Assembly (NCBI RefSeq): GCF_004363075.1 | Contig: NZ_SNYN01000027.1 | Span: forward strand, 1 to 62,078 | DNA: 62,078 nt | Origin: Actinorugispora endophytica | Lineage (GTDB): Bacteria > Actinomycetota > Actinomycetes > Streptosporangiales > Streptosporangiaceae | Direction: 5' to 3' | In this document: in pieces, positions 42,451-51,565 of the stretch | Numbering within the stretch: position 1 is the first letter of the stretch | Layout of the letters: every line of letters begins with the position of its first letter | Translations under genes and position numbers: made by a program | Notes under the pieces: generated by a model | Databases searched by the model: none | What the model saw: only the letters and a program-made list of their open reading frames with translations | What the model was told of the DNA's origin: nothing

Positions 42451-45402
42451 TCACCCGGCCCCGAACAGCTCGTCGTGGGCCGCGAACGCCGTGGCGATCT
42501 CGACCTGGGACCAGAACCGGTGGCGCTCCAGGATCGGGGCCTCCACGTTCTCCGGGTCGTTCAGGTGCGCCTCGACCTCGGGCCACAGCGGGTCGTCCTC
42601 GTAGAACGACCGGATGGACAGGAAGGTGGCGCCCGGCTCGATGGCGTCCCCGTTCGGCATGGTGCCGGAGAAGCCCTCGGGGACGTAGAGGCCCTCCTCG
42701 CCGTCCCACGGGTCGTCCATGCGGTCCCAGCCCGGCTGCTCCGGGGTGGCGATGCCGATGGCGTCCTGGTGGGCGAGCAGGGCGTCGAGCAGGCCCTCGC
42801 CGGTGGCCAGCGCCCCGGTGTCGCCGGAGCGCTCGGAGTAGTACAGCAGGGTCTTGGCCAGGGAGGCGGCCACCCCGACGTCCTGGCTCCGCGTCGCGAC
42901 CTCCACGTGCAGGTCCGGGTTGCCCGTGTAGGTGCCGTTCCAGGTGTCGGGCTGGCCGGACCACTCCAGGTCAGAGGGGACCCGGAAGTCGGCGCCGCCG
43001 CCGTCGGCGTCGACGTCGGTGTGCTCGACGGCCCATGGGACCCACTTGTCGAGGATGGCCTCGGCGCGCGGGTCGCCGGTCACCTGGTACAGCTGGGCGA
43101 CGCGCTCCATGTTCCACACCTGGAAGCCGAACCAGTTGTTGGACGGCGGGTCGTTCCAGACCGGCTGCCAGTCGTAGTACATGCCGTAGAACTGGGACAG
43201 GCCCGACGGCGGGGTGCCGTAGCCGCCGCCCCAGCTGTTGGTGGCGCCTCCGGCGAGGCCGCCCTCGGCGGACTGGAGCCACTGCAGGAACTCGAGCTGG
43301 CGGTCGAAGCTGGTCGACCAGTCGTCGACACCGGTCGGGGACTCCGGCTGGAGCTCGGGGACCTGCGAGAGCGCGTAGGCCGCGAGCACGTTCTGGTAGC
43401 CCTGGTGCGACGCGCTGGACCCGATGCGGAACGCCCATGGAGCGGACGTGTCGAGCGCGCCGCCCCAGGCGTAGTACCAGGACATCAGGTAGTGCGCGCT
43501 GTCCTTGCCGCTGCCCCCGGGGCAGGCGGTGGCGCCGACGCAGTCGCCGATCTCCTTGAAGTACTTGTCGAACATCGCGTAGCGCAGGTAGTCACCCATC
43601 TTGGCGGCGTTGTCGACCATGCCCGCGACCTCGGCCTCGTTGCCCTGCTCCTCGGCCCACTGCTGCGCCCAGAACATCACCTGGACGGCGCGCGCGTCGG
43701 CGTCGGGGGCGTTGGTGTAGCGCCACTGCTCGGCGTAGCCCTCGTCGTCGGTGAACAGTTCGAGGTAGCCGTTGGTGTCGCCGAAGGAGAAGTCCTCGCA
43801 CGAGGGGTGCGGGACGGTCTCCCAGACCGACTCGCGGGAGCCGCGCTGGTAGCTGTTCATGTAGGCGGGGGCGTCGTCGGTGCCGTCGCCGCAGAACCCG
43901 AACCCGTAGACGTTGTCCACGTCCAGCAGCCAGTGCATGCCGTAGACCTCGTCGGTGCCGTAGGTGCTGCTGAGCTCGTCGGCGATGGGGTCGCTGCCGG
44001 TGGGGACGCCGGGGTCCAGCGCCGAGGGGTAGCCGTCGGAGTTCGGGTGCTCGGGGATGTAGGTCGCCGGGGAGTCCGGGTTGTAGGCGCCGTTGGTGGG
44101 CTGGTCCGCGGTGCCGGGGATGATGAAGGCCTCCATCGACTCCCAGGCGTCCCGCAGGGGGCCCCAGTCGCCGGTGACCCGGCCGTAGTACGCCTCGAGC
44201 CACAGATAGTAGCTGAAGGCCTCGGAGGTGGTCTGGTGGCCGTGGTCGGGGGCCTCGACGACCATGGTCTCCACCGAGTGGTAGGGGACCAGGAGCCCGT
44301 CGAAGTCGCGGAAGTAGCCGCTGGCGGGGTCCTTGATCTTCTCGTACTGCTCCAGGAACGCCTCGTCGTAGGCGGAGGTGGACTCGTCGATCTCGCGCAC
44401 CGTGACCTCGGCGGGGTCGTGGCCGGGCGCGCTGACGGTGAAGACCGCCTCGGCCAGGTCTCCGCCGTTGGCCGCGGAGGCGATGGTGACCGCCTGCGGC
44501 TCGTCCCAGTTGCCGGAGGTGAACTCCAGTTCGGCGCCGTCCGAGACGCTCAGGTCCGCGCTTCCGGACGCCCGTTCGACCTCGGCGGTGACGGTGCCCG
44601 AGGGCGGGTTGGAGAGGATGACCTCGAAGTCGGTGCTCTCGCCCCGGCGCACGCGCGTGGTGGAGGGCGACGCGAGGACGGCGGGGGAGTCCAGCACCTG
44701 GATGTCGACGGGGGACGAGACGGTGCTCGCGTCCTCGTCGTCGTAGGCGGTCGCGGTCAGCGAGTACGGCCCGGCGGCGGCGCCGTCCCAGGCGAGGGAG
44801 TAGGGCGCGGTCGTGTCGGTGCCCAGGACCTCGCCGTCGGCCGCGAATTCCACGCGGTCGACGCCGCCGTCGGGGTCCGAGGCGTCGGCGGCCAGATCGA
44901 CGGTGTCGCCGACCAGGAAGGACGTCCCGTCGGCGGGGGAGGTCAGGGAGACCTCGGGCGCGGTGTTCTCGCCCGGAGGGCCGCCGCAGGCGGCGCCGTT
45001 GACGGTGAAGCTCGTCGGCGCGTCGTTGGACCCGCTGTAGGCGCCCTGGAAGCCGAACGACACGCTGGAGCCCGGCGCGATGGTGGAGTTCCAGGAGGGG
45101 TGCCGGACGGTGACGTCGGCGCCGCTCTGAGCGAACACGCCGTTCCAGCCGTTGGTGACCTGCTGGTTGCCGGGGAAGGTCCAGCCGACCGACCAGTCGG
45201 GGATCGGGTCGCCGCCCTCGTTGGTCACCGTGATGTCGGCGGTGAAGCCGCTGCCCCAGTCGTTGGAGTCGTCGTAGTCGACGGAGCAGGCGACGGCGGC
45301 GTGCGCGGTGCCGGGCGACAGCAGGGCGGCGGCCAGGGCCGCCGCGAGCGTGCCCGGGAGCAGCGTTCGCCGGCGTCGGGGGAGGAGCGCTGAGCGTTTC
45401 AT
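42451..45402 (-). CDS. Secreted GH48 reducing-end cellobiohydrolase with CBM2
   Basis: This 983-residue secreted enzyme hydrolyses crystalline cellulose from reducing ends to cellobiose. A Sec signal (RSALLPRRRRTLLPG, hydrophobic core, AHA cleavage near 35) is followed by a CBM2 cellulose-binding domain (~36-140, paired cysteines, WTFPGNQQVTNGWNG). An Ig-like domain (~145-240), another beta-sandwich (~240-340) and a GH48 catalytic domain to the end follow. The catalytic acid is in DHGHQTTSEAFSYYLWLEA. Thermobifida Cel48A has a similar modular plan. ATG 45402 gives the signal peptide; GGAGG lies 12 bases upstream. The upstream region has two CebR/CelR boxes. Confidence 0.95.
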   Translation of the reverse strand: MKRSALLPRRRRTLLPGTLAAALAAALLSPGTAHAAVACSVDYDDSNDWGSGFTADITVTNEGGDPIPDWSVGWTFPGNQQVTNGWNGVFAQSGADVTVRHPSWNSTIAPGSSVSFGFQGAYSGSNDAPTSFTVNGAACGGPPGENTAPEVSLTSPADGTSFLVGDTVDLAADASDPDGGVDRVEFAADGEVLGTDTTAPYSLAWDGAAAGPYSLTATAYDDEDASTVSSPVDIQVLDSPAVLASPSTTRVRRGESTDFEVILSNPPSGTVTAEVERASGSADLSVSDGAELEFTSGNWDEPQAVTIASAANGGDLAEAVFTVSAPGHDPAEVTVREIDESTSAYDEAFLEQYEKIKDPASGYFRDFDGLLVPYHSVETMVVEAPDHGHQTTSEAFSYYLWLEAYYGRVTGDWGPLRDAWESMEAFIIPGTADQPTNGAYNPDSPATYIPEHPNSDGYPSALDPGVPTGSDPIADELSSTYGTDEVYGMHWLLDVDNVYGFGFCGDGTDDAPAYMNSYQRGSRESVWETVPHPSCEDFSFGDTNGYLELFTDDEGYAEQWRYTNAPDADARAVQVMFWAQQWAEEQGNEAEVAGMVDNAAKMGDYLRYAMFDKYFKEIGDCVGATACPGGSGKDSAHYLMSWYYAWGGALDTSAPWAFRIGSSASHQGYQNVLAAYALSQVPELQPESPTGVDDWSTSFDRQLEFLQWLQSAEGGLAGGATNSWGGGYGTPPSGLSQFYGMYYDWQPVWNDPPSNNWFGFQVWNMERVAQLYQVTGDPRAEAILDKWVPWAVEHTDVDADGGGADFRVPSDLEWSGQPDTWNGTYTGNPDLHVEVATRSQDVGVAASLAKTLLYYSERSGDTGALATGEGLLDALLAHQDAIGIATPEQPGWDRMDDPWDGEEGLYVPEGFSGTMPNGDAIEPGATFLSIRSFYEDDPLWPEVEAHLNDPENVEAPILERHRFWSQVEIATAFAAHDELFGAG

Positions 45403-45687
45403 GGTTAGGGACAACCTCCGGGTTTCCCGGTCCCGATACCGCCGTGCCGGCTCTGCGGGCACGCCGAGGATCGGCGCGGTGGTGCTTGGGGGGACCGCGT
45501 CGTCACAGAAAGCGGTGTGAGCGTGGGCGTGGGCTTCTCGGGGTTGTCCCGATGGCCGCGGCCGGGCGGGGACGGCGTCCGGGGCGCCGGGGCCGGCGTC
45601 GGACGGCGAACCGTTGAGGCGGGGAACGGGGGTCGTCCGGTCGGGGGGACCGGGGCTGCTCGGCTCCTTTCGCTGGGACACCGGAGG

Positions 45688-45701
45688 TGGGAGCGCTCCC
45701 A
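45688..45701. promoter_or_regulatory. CebR/CelR operator 1
   Basis: TGGGAGCGCTCCCA is a perfect match to the 14-bp palindrome bound by CebR and CelR. It lies 286 bp upstream of the GH48 start in the 568-bp gap to cbiZ, which holds no other gene. Confidence 0.9.
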
Positions 45702-45788
45702 TTACGCATGGGCATCCGCGCTCGACCCGTGTTCCTCCCGGGGGCGGTGGGGGTTCGCCTCCGGAGGGGGCGAATGTGACCCGCGTCA

Positions 45789-45802
45789 CGGGAGCGCTCC
45801 CA
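45789..45802. promoter_or_regulatory. CebR/CelR operator 2
   Basis: CGGGAGCGCTCCCA matches the consensus at 13 of 14 positions, 101 bp from operator 1. Two spaced sites may allow looping. It also lies 170 bp upstream of cbiZ on the other strand. Confidence 0.85.
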
Positions 45803-45970
45803 TGGAGGAGGCTAACGCTCCGGATGCGTGGTGTAAACCCCCCGTAAACGGAAAGCCGGCCGGTCCGGCGGGCGCGCCGGCGTCCGCCCTGATGGGTACC
45901 GCAGTCGCCCGGGGGGCGCGGCTCGCTAGAGTGCGGGGCGGTGCGAGAGCGGGGGAGAAGGGGGCAGCGG

Positions 45971-46699
45971 ATGGGCGCGGTGCGCGCGGAGGCCGAAGCC
46001 GGGGCGGAGTGGGTCGGGGGAGGGCTGCTCGCGGCGCGGGTACACCGGCGGATCGAGGGCGGCCGGGACCGGGCCGCCCTGCTGTGGCGGGCCGGGCCCG
46101 GATGGCGGATGGCCGCGTCCGGCGTCATGGGCGGCGGACTGGCCAGGCGCGACTACGTGCTCAACGCCGAGGTCGACGGCGACTACCGGCGGACGGACCC
46201 CGCCGCCCACCTGGCGGAGATCGCCGCCGGGTGCGGCGTGTCGGGCGACGGGGTCGGTCTGCTCACCGCCGCCGACGTGACCAGGGCGTGCTTCGCCGAG
46301 GACGGCGGGGTGGAGGTCCTGGCGACCGTCGGCATCGGCCGCCCCACCTGGGCGGCGGCCGACCGCGCGCTGGACGAGGCGCGCATCGGCGCGCCCCTGG
46401 ACGGAAACGGTCCCGGGACGATCAACATCATCGTCGCGGTGCCGGCCGCGTTGTCGGACGCGGCCCTGGTCAACCTCGTCGCCACCGCGACCGAGGCCAA
46501 GGTCCAGGCGCTTCTGGAGAACGGCTACGCCTGCACCGGGACCGCCTCGGACGCGGTGTGCGCGGCCGGCCTCGTGGCGGGGGTTCCCGAGAGCGCCCGC
46601 GAGCCCTTCGGGGGGGTGCGCTCGCGCTGGGGGGCCAGGGCGGCCCGCGCGGTGCACGCGGCGGTGGCGGCGGGCGCACGCGACCGGCCCCCGGCGTAG
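45971..46699 (+). CDS. cbiZ: Adenosylcobinamide amidohydrolase
   Basis: The 242-residue protein is of the CbiZ family, which removes the side chain of adenosylcobinamide in corrinoid salvage, letting archaeal and some bacterial cells scavenge incomplete corrinoids. ALVNLVATATEAKVQALLEN and YACTGTASDAVCAAGLVAG are the family blocks. It is not next to other cobalamin genes here. ATG 45971 follows AAGGGGGCAGCGG; GTG at 45941 is an alternative. Confidence 0.9.
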   Translation: MGAVRAEAEAGAEWVGGGLLAARVHRRIEGGRDRAALLWRAGPGWRMAASGVMGGGLARRDYVLNAEVDGDYRRTDPAAHLAEIAAGCGVSGDGVGLLTAADVTRACFAEDGGVEVLATVGIGRPTWAAADRALDEARIGAPLDGNGPGTINIIVAVPAALSDAALVNLVATATEAKVQALLENGYACTGTASDAVCAAGLVAGVPESAREPFGGVRSRWGARAARAVHAAVAAGARDRPPA

Positions 46700-46761
46700 A
46701 CTTTCATGGATCTACGACGTAAAGGCGGGCCGGTTCCACCCCCGCCAGGCACCCTCGCCAG

Positions 46762-46834
46762 CCCCGGCCGATCTTGACCTTTCCGGGGTCTCGGAAACGG
46801 CCGAGAGGACGAAAAGGCCAAGATCGGCGGGGAA
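46762..46834. repeat. Convergent-end hairpin family, copy 4
   Basis: Arms carry CGATCTTGACCTTTCCGGGG on the left and AAAAGGCCAAGATCGGCGGG on the right, with a few mismatches, and the loop is near 46795-46800. It lies between cbiZ (+) and the small membrane-anchored gene (-). Confidence 0.8.
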
Positions 46835-46850
46835 AACGGAACGCGGGGCG

Positions 46851-47180
46851 CTAGATCCCGCCGTCGAGGATGTCGGGCGCGTAGTACTCGTCCACCGGGA
46901 CCGGGCCCCGGTAGCCCTGGCACATGCACTTGCGGTAGCTGTTGCTGTTCTCCCCGGTCCAGCGGCCCGGGATCACCACCTGGGCCTGGCAGGTCTTGGT
47001 CTTGTTCTCGTGGAACACCAGGTGGTGTCCGCAGCCGCAGACCGGCTGCGGGGTGCGCGGGCCCTCGGGGATCGCGGGCTTGGACTGCTCGCGGGCGGCG
47101 CGCCGGTTGGGCAGGACGCGTCCGACGAGGACGCCGCCCAGCGCGATCATCGCGCCGACCACCAGACTCACGGGATCCAT
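46851..47180 (-). CDS. Small membrane-anchored Cys/His protein
   Basis: The 109-residue protein has one N-terminal membrane helix (DPVSLVVGAMIALGGVLVG), a basic stretch (RRAAREQSK), then a Cys/His cluster (VCGCGHHLVFHE, KTCQA, KCMCQGY) that could bind zinc. Tail VDEYYAPDILDGG. I do not recognise a family. ATG 47180 with GGAGG 11 bases upstream is preferred over GTG 47189, which is too close to that site. Confidence 0.7.
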   Translation of the reverse strand: MDPVSLVVGAMIALGGVLVGRVLPNRRAAREQSKPAIPEGPRTPQPVCGCGHHLVFHENKTKTCQAQVVIPGRWTGENSNSYRKCMCQGYRGPVPVDEYYAPDILDGGI

Positions 47181-47268
47181 CGGCGACACGTCCTCCCAGT
47201 CATGCGGTCAGATCCTCATTGTGACCCACTCCGGTTCCCGGATCGCTCCACCGGGGGCCGGTTCCCGA

Positions 47269-48177
47269 TCAGCCGACCGGAACCGGCCTCCGGTCCGCGT
47301 CCGAGGGGGTCGGTCCGGCGGCGTGCGAGCGAAGCCTCTTCAGGGTCGCCACGTCCGCGGAGTGCGGGCCGACGGGACCAGGCGTCTCCACGACGACGGG
47401 CACGCCCGCCGAGACGGGGTGCGTGAAGAGTTCGGCGAAGGGGGCGGCGCCGATGTGGCCCGAACCGATGTTGGCGTGCCGGTCCCGGTTGCTTCCGCAC
47501 GCCGCCGCAGAGTCGTTGGCGTGCACGAGCCGCAGCCGGTGGGCCCCGGCGACCTCGCCGAACCGGTCCAGCATCGCCCGCATCCCGGCCCCGGTGGAGA
47601 TGTCGTGCCCGGCGCCGAACACGTGCGCGGTGTCCAGGCACACCGCGGCCTTGGGATGGTCCTCGAGCGCGCCCAGGTACGGTCCGAGGTCGTCCACTGT
47701 CGCGCACAGCACCCGCCCCTGTCCGGCCATCGGCTCCAGCAGCACCTGGGGCGCGTCGGCGTCGAGCGCCTCCAGGACCGGCAGCAGCCGCGAGCGCGTC
47801 CGCTCCAACCCGTCGGCGCGGGTGCCGTCGACCGCGGAGCCGGTGTGCACGACCACCCCCCGCGCGCCGATCTCGGCCCCGCGCCGCAACGCGTGCTCGA
47901 GGGAGGCGACGGACCGGGCGGCCACCTCCTCGTTCGGAGTGCCCAGGTTGATCAGGTAGGGCGCGTGGACGAAGACGGGCAGGCCGTCCTCGACGCGTCC
48001 GCGCAGCAGCGCGTCCTGCTCGGCGACACCGGGTGAGCGGGCCCATCCGCGCGGGTTGGTGACGAAGACCTGTACGGCCTCGGCCTCGATCTCGGCCGCG
48101 TAGGACAGTCCGCGCTTGGCCAGCCCGCCGGCGACGGGAACGTGCGCCCCGACGGGGGACAGGGGTGGTTTCGCCAT
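47269..48177 (-). CDS. nfo: Deoxyribonuclease IV-like AP endonuclease
   Basis: The 302-residue TIM-barrel enzyme cleaves DNA at abasic sites in base-excision repair (endonuclease IV family). Metal-ligand segments visible are FVHAPYLINLG, VVHTGSAV, VLLEPMAGQG, CLDTAHVFGAGHD and VHANDSAAACGSNRDRHANI, which together provide the three-zinc site. The ATG at 48177 matches the family start. Length is slightly above E. coli Nfo because of a C-terminal extension. Confidence 0.92.
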   Translation of the reverse strand: MAKPPLSPVGAHVPVAGGLAKRGLSYAAEIEAEAVQVFVTNPRGWARSPGVAEQDALLRGRVEDGLPVFVHAPYLINLGTPNEEVAARSVASLEHALRRGAEIGARGVVVHTGSAVDGTRADGLERTRSRLLPVLEALDADAPQVLLEPMAGQGRVLCATVDDLGPYLGALEDHPKAAVCLDTAHVFGAGHDISTGAGMRAMLDRFGEVAGAHRLRLVHANDSAAACGSNRDRHANIGSGHIGAAPFAELFTHPVSAGVPVVVETPGPVGPHSADVATLKRLRSHAAGPTPSDADRRPVPVG

Positions 48178-48333
48178 GATCGACCAGCTTAGGGCGTCCA
48201 ACGGGAGGCGCGCGCGTCGGCCGGTGCGCGTGGGACCCCCCGGGGGGGCGGTTACCTCTGGTGAGTATCCGGGTACCCGGAACTGAGTACGTGGACTCAA
48301 GGACCGGATGCCCCCCGCTGCCAGGATGGCCGT

Positions 48334-48756
48334 ATGAACTCGAACCCGATGACTCCGTTGCGCGCCGCACTGACCGGCGCGGCGGTCGGCGCCGTGGCGT
48401 CCACCGTCTCCTACTTCGCCGGGCAGGGCGTCGGATGGCTGGTTTCCGAGATCGCGCCCACCCCCGACGCCAACATCGGCCTCGGCATGGCCATGACGGC
48501 CCTGTCGTTCGTGTTGGCGCCGCTCCTGGCCTGGCCGATGCTGCGGGTGCTCGGGGTCCCCGCGCCAGGACGGTCGGTGCTGATCACCGTGCCGTTCCAC
48601 GTCGTCTTCTCGTTCGGCCTGCTGATGGGGGCCTCGGTCCTGGACCCGGCCCCGCCGTTCGGGTTCGTCTGGTCCGCCCTCTCGTTCGCCGCCGCCACCG
48701 CGCTCGGCGTGGTCGTCGCCCGCGCGACGGAGCGGCCCAGCGGCGTCCCCGCGTAG
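48334..48756 (+). CDS. DUF6069-like small membrane protein
   Basis: The 140-residue protein has four predicted membrane segments: ALTGAAVGAVASTVSYFAG, MAMTALSFVLAPLLAWPML, VLITVPFHVVFSFGLLMGA and ALSFAAATALGVVVA. This matches the DUF6069 pattern of actinobacterial small membrane proteins. The ATG is used. A function is not known, and it stands alone. Confidence 0.75.
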   Translation: MNSNPMTPLRAALTGAAVGAVASTVSYFAGQGVGWLVSEIAPTPDANIGLGMAMTALSFVLAPLLAWPMLRVLGVPAPGRSVLITVPFHVVFSFGLLMGASVLDPAPPFGFVWSALSFAAATALGVVVARATERPSGVPA

Positions 48757-48788
48757 GCCGCGGGTTCTCGGTCCTTCCGGGCCCCGGC

Positions 48789-48840
48789 GGGACTCGGCCG
48801 GACCGGCCGGGCCCCGCCGGGGCCGGTCCTTCCGAGTCCC
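48789..48840. terminator. Bidirectional terminator hairpin
   Basis: GGGACTCGG (48789-48797) pairs with CCGAGTCCC (48832-48840), and inner GC arms extend the stem. It lies between the DUF6069-like and LURP-one-like gene ends. Its sequence is unrelated to the GATC-type family at other convergent ends. Confidence 0.65.
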
Positions 48841-48860
48841 GGTCCGGCCGCCCCGGACCG

Positions 48861-49379
48861 CTACTCCTCGGCGCCGCCGTCCTCGTCCTCGTCGTCGGTG
48901 AGCGCGTCCACGCACACCGCGACACCGAGCACCAGCGCCACGTCGCCGCCCGCGTCGGAGCGGTGCGTGTTGACGTCCACCGCGTAGGTGTCCATGACCC
49001 GGAACCACTTGCGGGAGATCACCGCGATCGGCCCCTGGTCGTCGGTGATCGTGTACTCCTTGTCGAGGAAGTCGCCGGTGATCTCCCACTCGCCGCCGGC
49101 CTCGAGCTCGACGATCAGCTTGTCCTTGATCGGGTTGAACATCCGCTTGCGCACGGTGGCCACCGTGTCGCCGTCGCGGGAGATCTTCATCGTGTCGCGC
49201 ACGGAGAGCAGCCGCTTGCGGATCCGGTAGATCTCGTTGCCGTCCGGGTCCTGGAGCTCGAAGGTCTCGCGGATCCGCAGCGCCTTGCCGTCCACGTGGA
49301 AGACGCGCTCGCCCTTCTCGTCCTCCACCCAGTAGTCGTCGCCGATGTCGAAGATGCGCTCGCGTACCAGGAATTTCAC
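48861..49379 (-). CDS. LURP-one-related (tubby-like) protein
   Basis: The 172-residue beta-rich protein belongs to the LURP-one/DUF567 family, with a tubby-like C2 fold. FLVRERIFDIGDDYWVEDEK, RVFHVDGKALRIRETFEL and DTYAVDVNTHRSDAGGDV are typical, and a short acidic tail ends the protein. Phosphoinositide or membrane-lipid binding is known for tubby folds, but the bacterial role is unclear. The ATG gives the family N-terminus. Confidence 0.88.
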   Translation of the reverse strand: MKFLVRERIFDIGDDYWVEDEKGERVFHVDGKALRIRETFELQDPDGNEIYRIRKRLLSVRDTMKISRDGDTVATVRKRMFNPIKDKLIVELEAGGEWEITGDFLDKEYTITDDQGPIAVISRKWFRVMDTYAVDVNTHRSDAGGDVALVLGVAVCVDALTDDEDEDGGAEE

Positions 49380-49475
49380 AGTGGACCCCGTCTCGTCTCG
49401 TTCGGTGGGTACAGCGACGCTACCGGGGCCGACCCCGCCCGGCCAACGAGCGGACGGGTCCTTTCGCGCCCCGCG

Positions 49476-50450
49476 TCAGCCCACTCCGGCCAGCGGCGAC
49501 TGCACACCCACCGCGCCCGCGTCGTCCAGCGCTCGCAGCAGCGCCAGCACCGTGCGGTTCAGCGGGGTGGCGATGCCGTGCCGCTCGGCCGCGCGCACCA
49601 ACGCGCCGGTGATCAGGTCGTGCTCCACCGAACGTCCGGCCATCCGGTCGTGCAGCATCGAGGTGCCGCTGTACGGGGGCATCGCGGCGAAGAAGTCGAG
49701 GGTCTGGTCCACGTCGGTGTCGAGCAGCTTCGCGCCCTCGGCCCGACCCACCGCGACGGCCTCGGTGAGGATGCCCCGCGCCAGTTCGCGCACGTCCGGG
49801 TGCTGGAGCACGCCGATTCGGCGCAGGGTGAGCGCGGTCAGCGGGTTGGCCGCGAGGTTGGTCAGCAGCTTGCGCCAGGCCGCGGTGGTGAAGTCCGGGT
49901 CGCACGCCACCTCCACCTCGGTCCCGGCGAGCAGCCGGCCCAGCGCGGTTCCGGCCGGGCCCGCCGGGACGACGATCCGGCGCCCCCACCGGTGCCGCAC
50001 GTGGTCGCGCGAGACCCGTTCTGCCGACACGTACACCAGCGCGGGGAGCAGTTCGCCGAGGGCGAGCAGGGGCGCGACGCGCTCGTGGTGGTCCACGCCG
50101 TTCTGCAGCGCCACGACCGTGGTGCCGGCCCCGGCCAGCCGCCGGATCCAGCCGAGCGCGCGGGGGGCGTCCTGGGCCTTGGTGGCCAGCAGCAGCCAGT
50201 CCACCGGGGAGGTGACCGCGTCGGGGGCGGTGGCCGTGGGCAGCCGCAGGCAACGGCGCGACCCCTCCCGTTCCACCGTGATGGAGTCGAGGGGGCGGCG
50301 CACGCACAGGGTGACCTGGTGCCCCGCCTGGTGGGCGGCTTCGGCCACGACCGCGCCGATCGCACCCGCACCCACGACGGCCACGCGTCGCGCGCGCCCG
50401 AAGGGTTCCGGCGCGCGCGTCGCGGACTCAGCGGTCGTCGATTCGGTCAT
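49476..50450 (-). CDS. 2-dehydropantoate 2-reductase (ApbA/PanE family)
   Basis: The 324-residue NADPH-dependent reductase has the N-terminal nucleotide loop VAVVGAGAIGAVVAEAAH, the ALQNGVDHHERV segment, and a C-terminal helical domain with FTTAAWRKLLTNLAANPLTA. It could act in pantothenate synthesis, but this family also contains other hydroxyacid reductases and its genome context does not decide. The ATG follows GGAGGGACTCG. Confidence 0.87.
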   Translation of the reverse strand: MTESTTAESATRAPEPFGRARRVAVVGAGAIGAVVAEAAHQAGHQVTLCVRRPLDSITVEREGSRRCLRLPTATAPDAVTSPVDWLLLATKAQDAPRALGWIRRLAGAGTTVVALQNGVDHHERVAPLLALGELLPALVYVSAERVSRDHVRHRWGRRIVVPAGPAGTALGRLLAGTEVEVACDPDFTTAAWRKLLTNLAANPLTALTLRRIGVLQHPDVRELARGILTEAVAVGRAEGAKLLDTDVDQTLDFFAAMPPYSGTSMLHDRMAGRSVEHDLITGALVRAAERHGIATPLNRTVLALLRALDDAGAVGVQSPLAGVG

Positions 50451-50676
50451 CGAGTCCCTCCAAGAACGAGGCCGACGGGTCTCGTCGGCCGAGGACGATG
50501 CTCGGGCCGTCGTGTTTCGGCGGTGTGACCAGGCGCGAAACCCGGAGTTAACTCGCTTTTCGGGCGATGCGGTGATGTCGGGACCCGCCCCGGCGCCCCC
50601 ACCGCGGCGCCGGAGCCTCCGGAGTCCGACCCGGTGGACGCCCCGGACCGCGCCCCCAGGCGTTACCCTGCCGTCC

Positions 50677-51528
50677 GTGACTACTTCGCCGCCACCGACC
50701 CTGCACGACGTGACCACGGCCTTCGAAGCGATCTACGACCCGGCCTGGGCCGCCTCCTGGGACGCGGTCGGTCTGGTGTGCGGGGACCCGGGCCAGCCCG
50801 TACGCAGGATCCTGTTCGCGGTGGACCCGGTGGCCCGGGTCGTCGAAGAGGCCGCGGAGTGGGGCGCGGACCTGGTGGTCACCCACCACCCGCTGCTCCT
50901 GCGCGGAGTCACCAGCGTGGCCGCCACCACCCCCAAGGGGCGCCTCGTGCACCGCCTGATCACCTCCGGCATCGCCCTGTACACCGCGCACACCAACGCC
51001 GACACCGCCGACCCCGGTGTCTCCGACGCGCTCGCCGCCGCCGTCGGCCTGGACGGTCCGCTGCGCCCTCTCGACCCCGACCCCGCGGACCCCGAGGGGC
51101 GGCGCGGCATCGGCCGCGTCGGCGAGCTCGCGTCCCCCGTGCCGCTGCGCGACTTCGCCGCGCGGGCCGCGCGCGGTCTGCCCGCCACCGTCGCGGGGCT
51201 GCGCGTGGCGGGAGACCCCGACCGCCCGGTGCGCACCGTCGCGGTCTCGGGCGGCGCCGGGGACTCCCTGCTGGGGGCGGCCCGCGCCGCCGGAGCGGAC
51301 GTCTTCCTCACCGCGGACCTGCGCCACCACCCGGCCTCGGAGTTCGCCGAGCACGGCGACATCGCGCTCGTCGACGCCGCGCACTGGGCCACCGAATGGC
51401 CCTGGCTCGCCGATGGGGCGGCCCGGCTCACGCGCGCGCTGGGCGGGGGACGGGCTAACGTGGAGACCCGCGTGTCCACACTCGTCACCGACGCCTGGAC
51501 GCAGGCGTTCGGCGCCGCCTCCGCATAG
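50677..51528 (+). CDS. Nif3-like dinuclear metal-centre protein
   Basis: The 283-residue protein is of the Nif3/YbgI family, which holds a dinuclear metal site of uncertain function. Ligand segments are VVTHHPLLLRG, YTAHTNADTAD and LVDAAHWATEW. Its GTG sits seven bases after TACCCT, which looks like a -10 element, so the mRNA may be leaderless. The run Nif3, coiled-coil zinc ribbon, RNase HI/phosphatase is conserved in mycobacteria (Rv2230c-Rv2228c). Confidence 0.9.
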   Translation: MTTSPPPTLHDVTTAFEAIYDPAWAASWDAVGLVCGDPGQPVRRILFAVDPVARVVEEAAEWGADLVVTHHPLLLRGVTSVAATTPKGRLVHRLITSGIALYTAHTNADTADPGVSDALAAAVGLDGPLRPLDPDPADPEGRRGIGRVGELASPVPLRDFAARAARGLPATVAGLRVAGDPDRPVRTVAVSGGAGDSLLGAARAAGADVFLTADLRHHPASEFAEHGDIALVDAAHWATEWPWLADGAARLTRALGGGRANVETRVSTLVTDAWTQAFGAASA

Positions 51529-51565
51529 CAGTACCGGTACCGCCGTTTCGAAGAACAGAGGACAA

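Noticed and set aside
41641-45393. 1250-codon plus-strand frame over the LacI and GH48 genes
   Set aside because: Repetitive Val/Gly/Arg composition, antisense to a clear GH48 cellulase and crossing two genes and a terminator.
45403-46128. N-terminal extension of the GH48 frame
   Set aside because: The upstream part has proline/arginine noise, covers operators and cbiZ, and would bury the clear signal peptide that begins at 45402.
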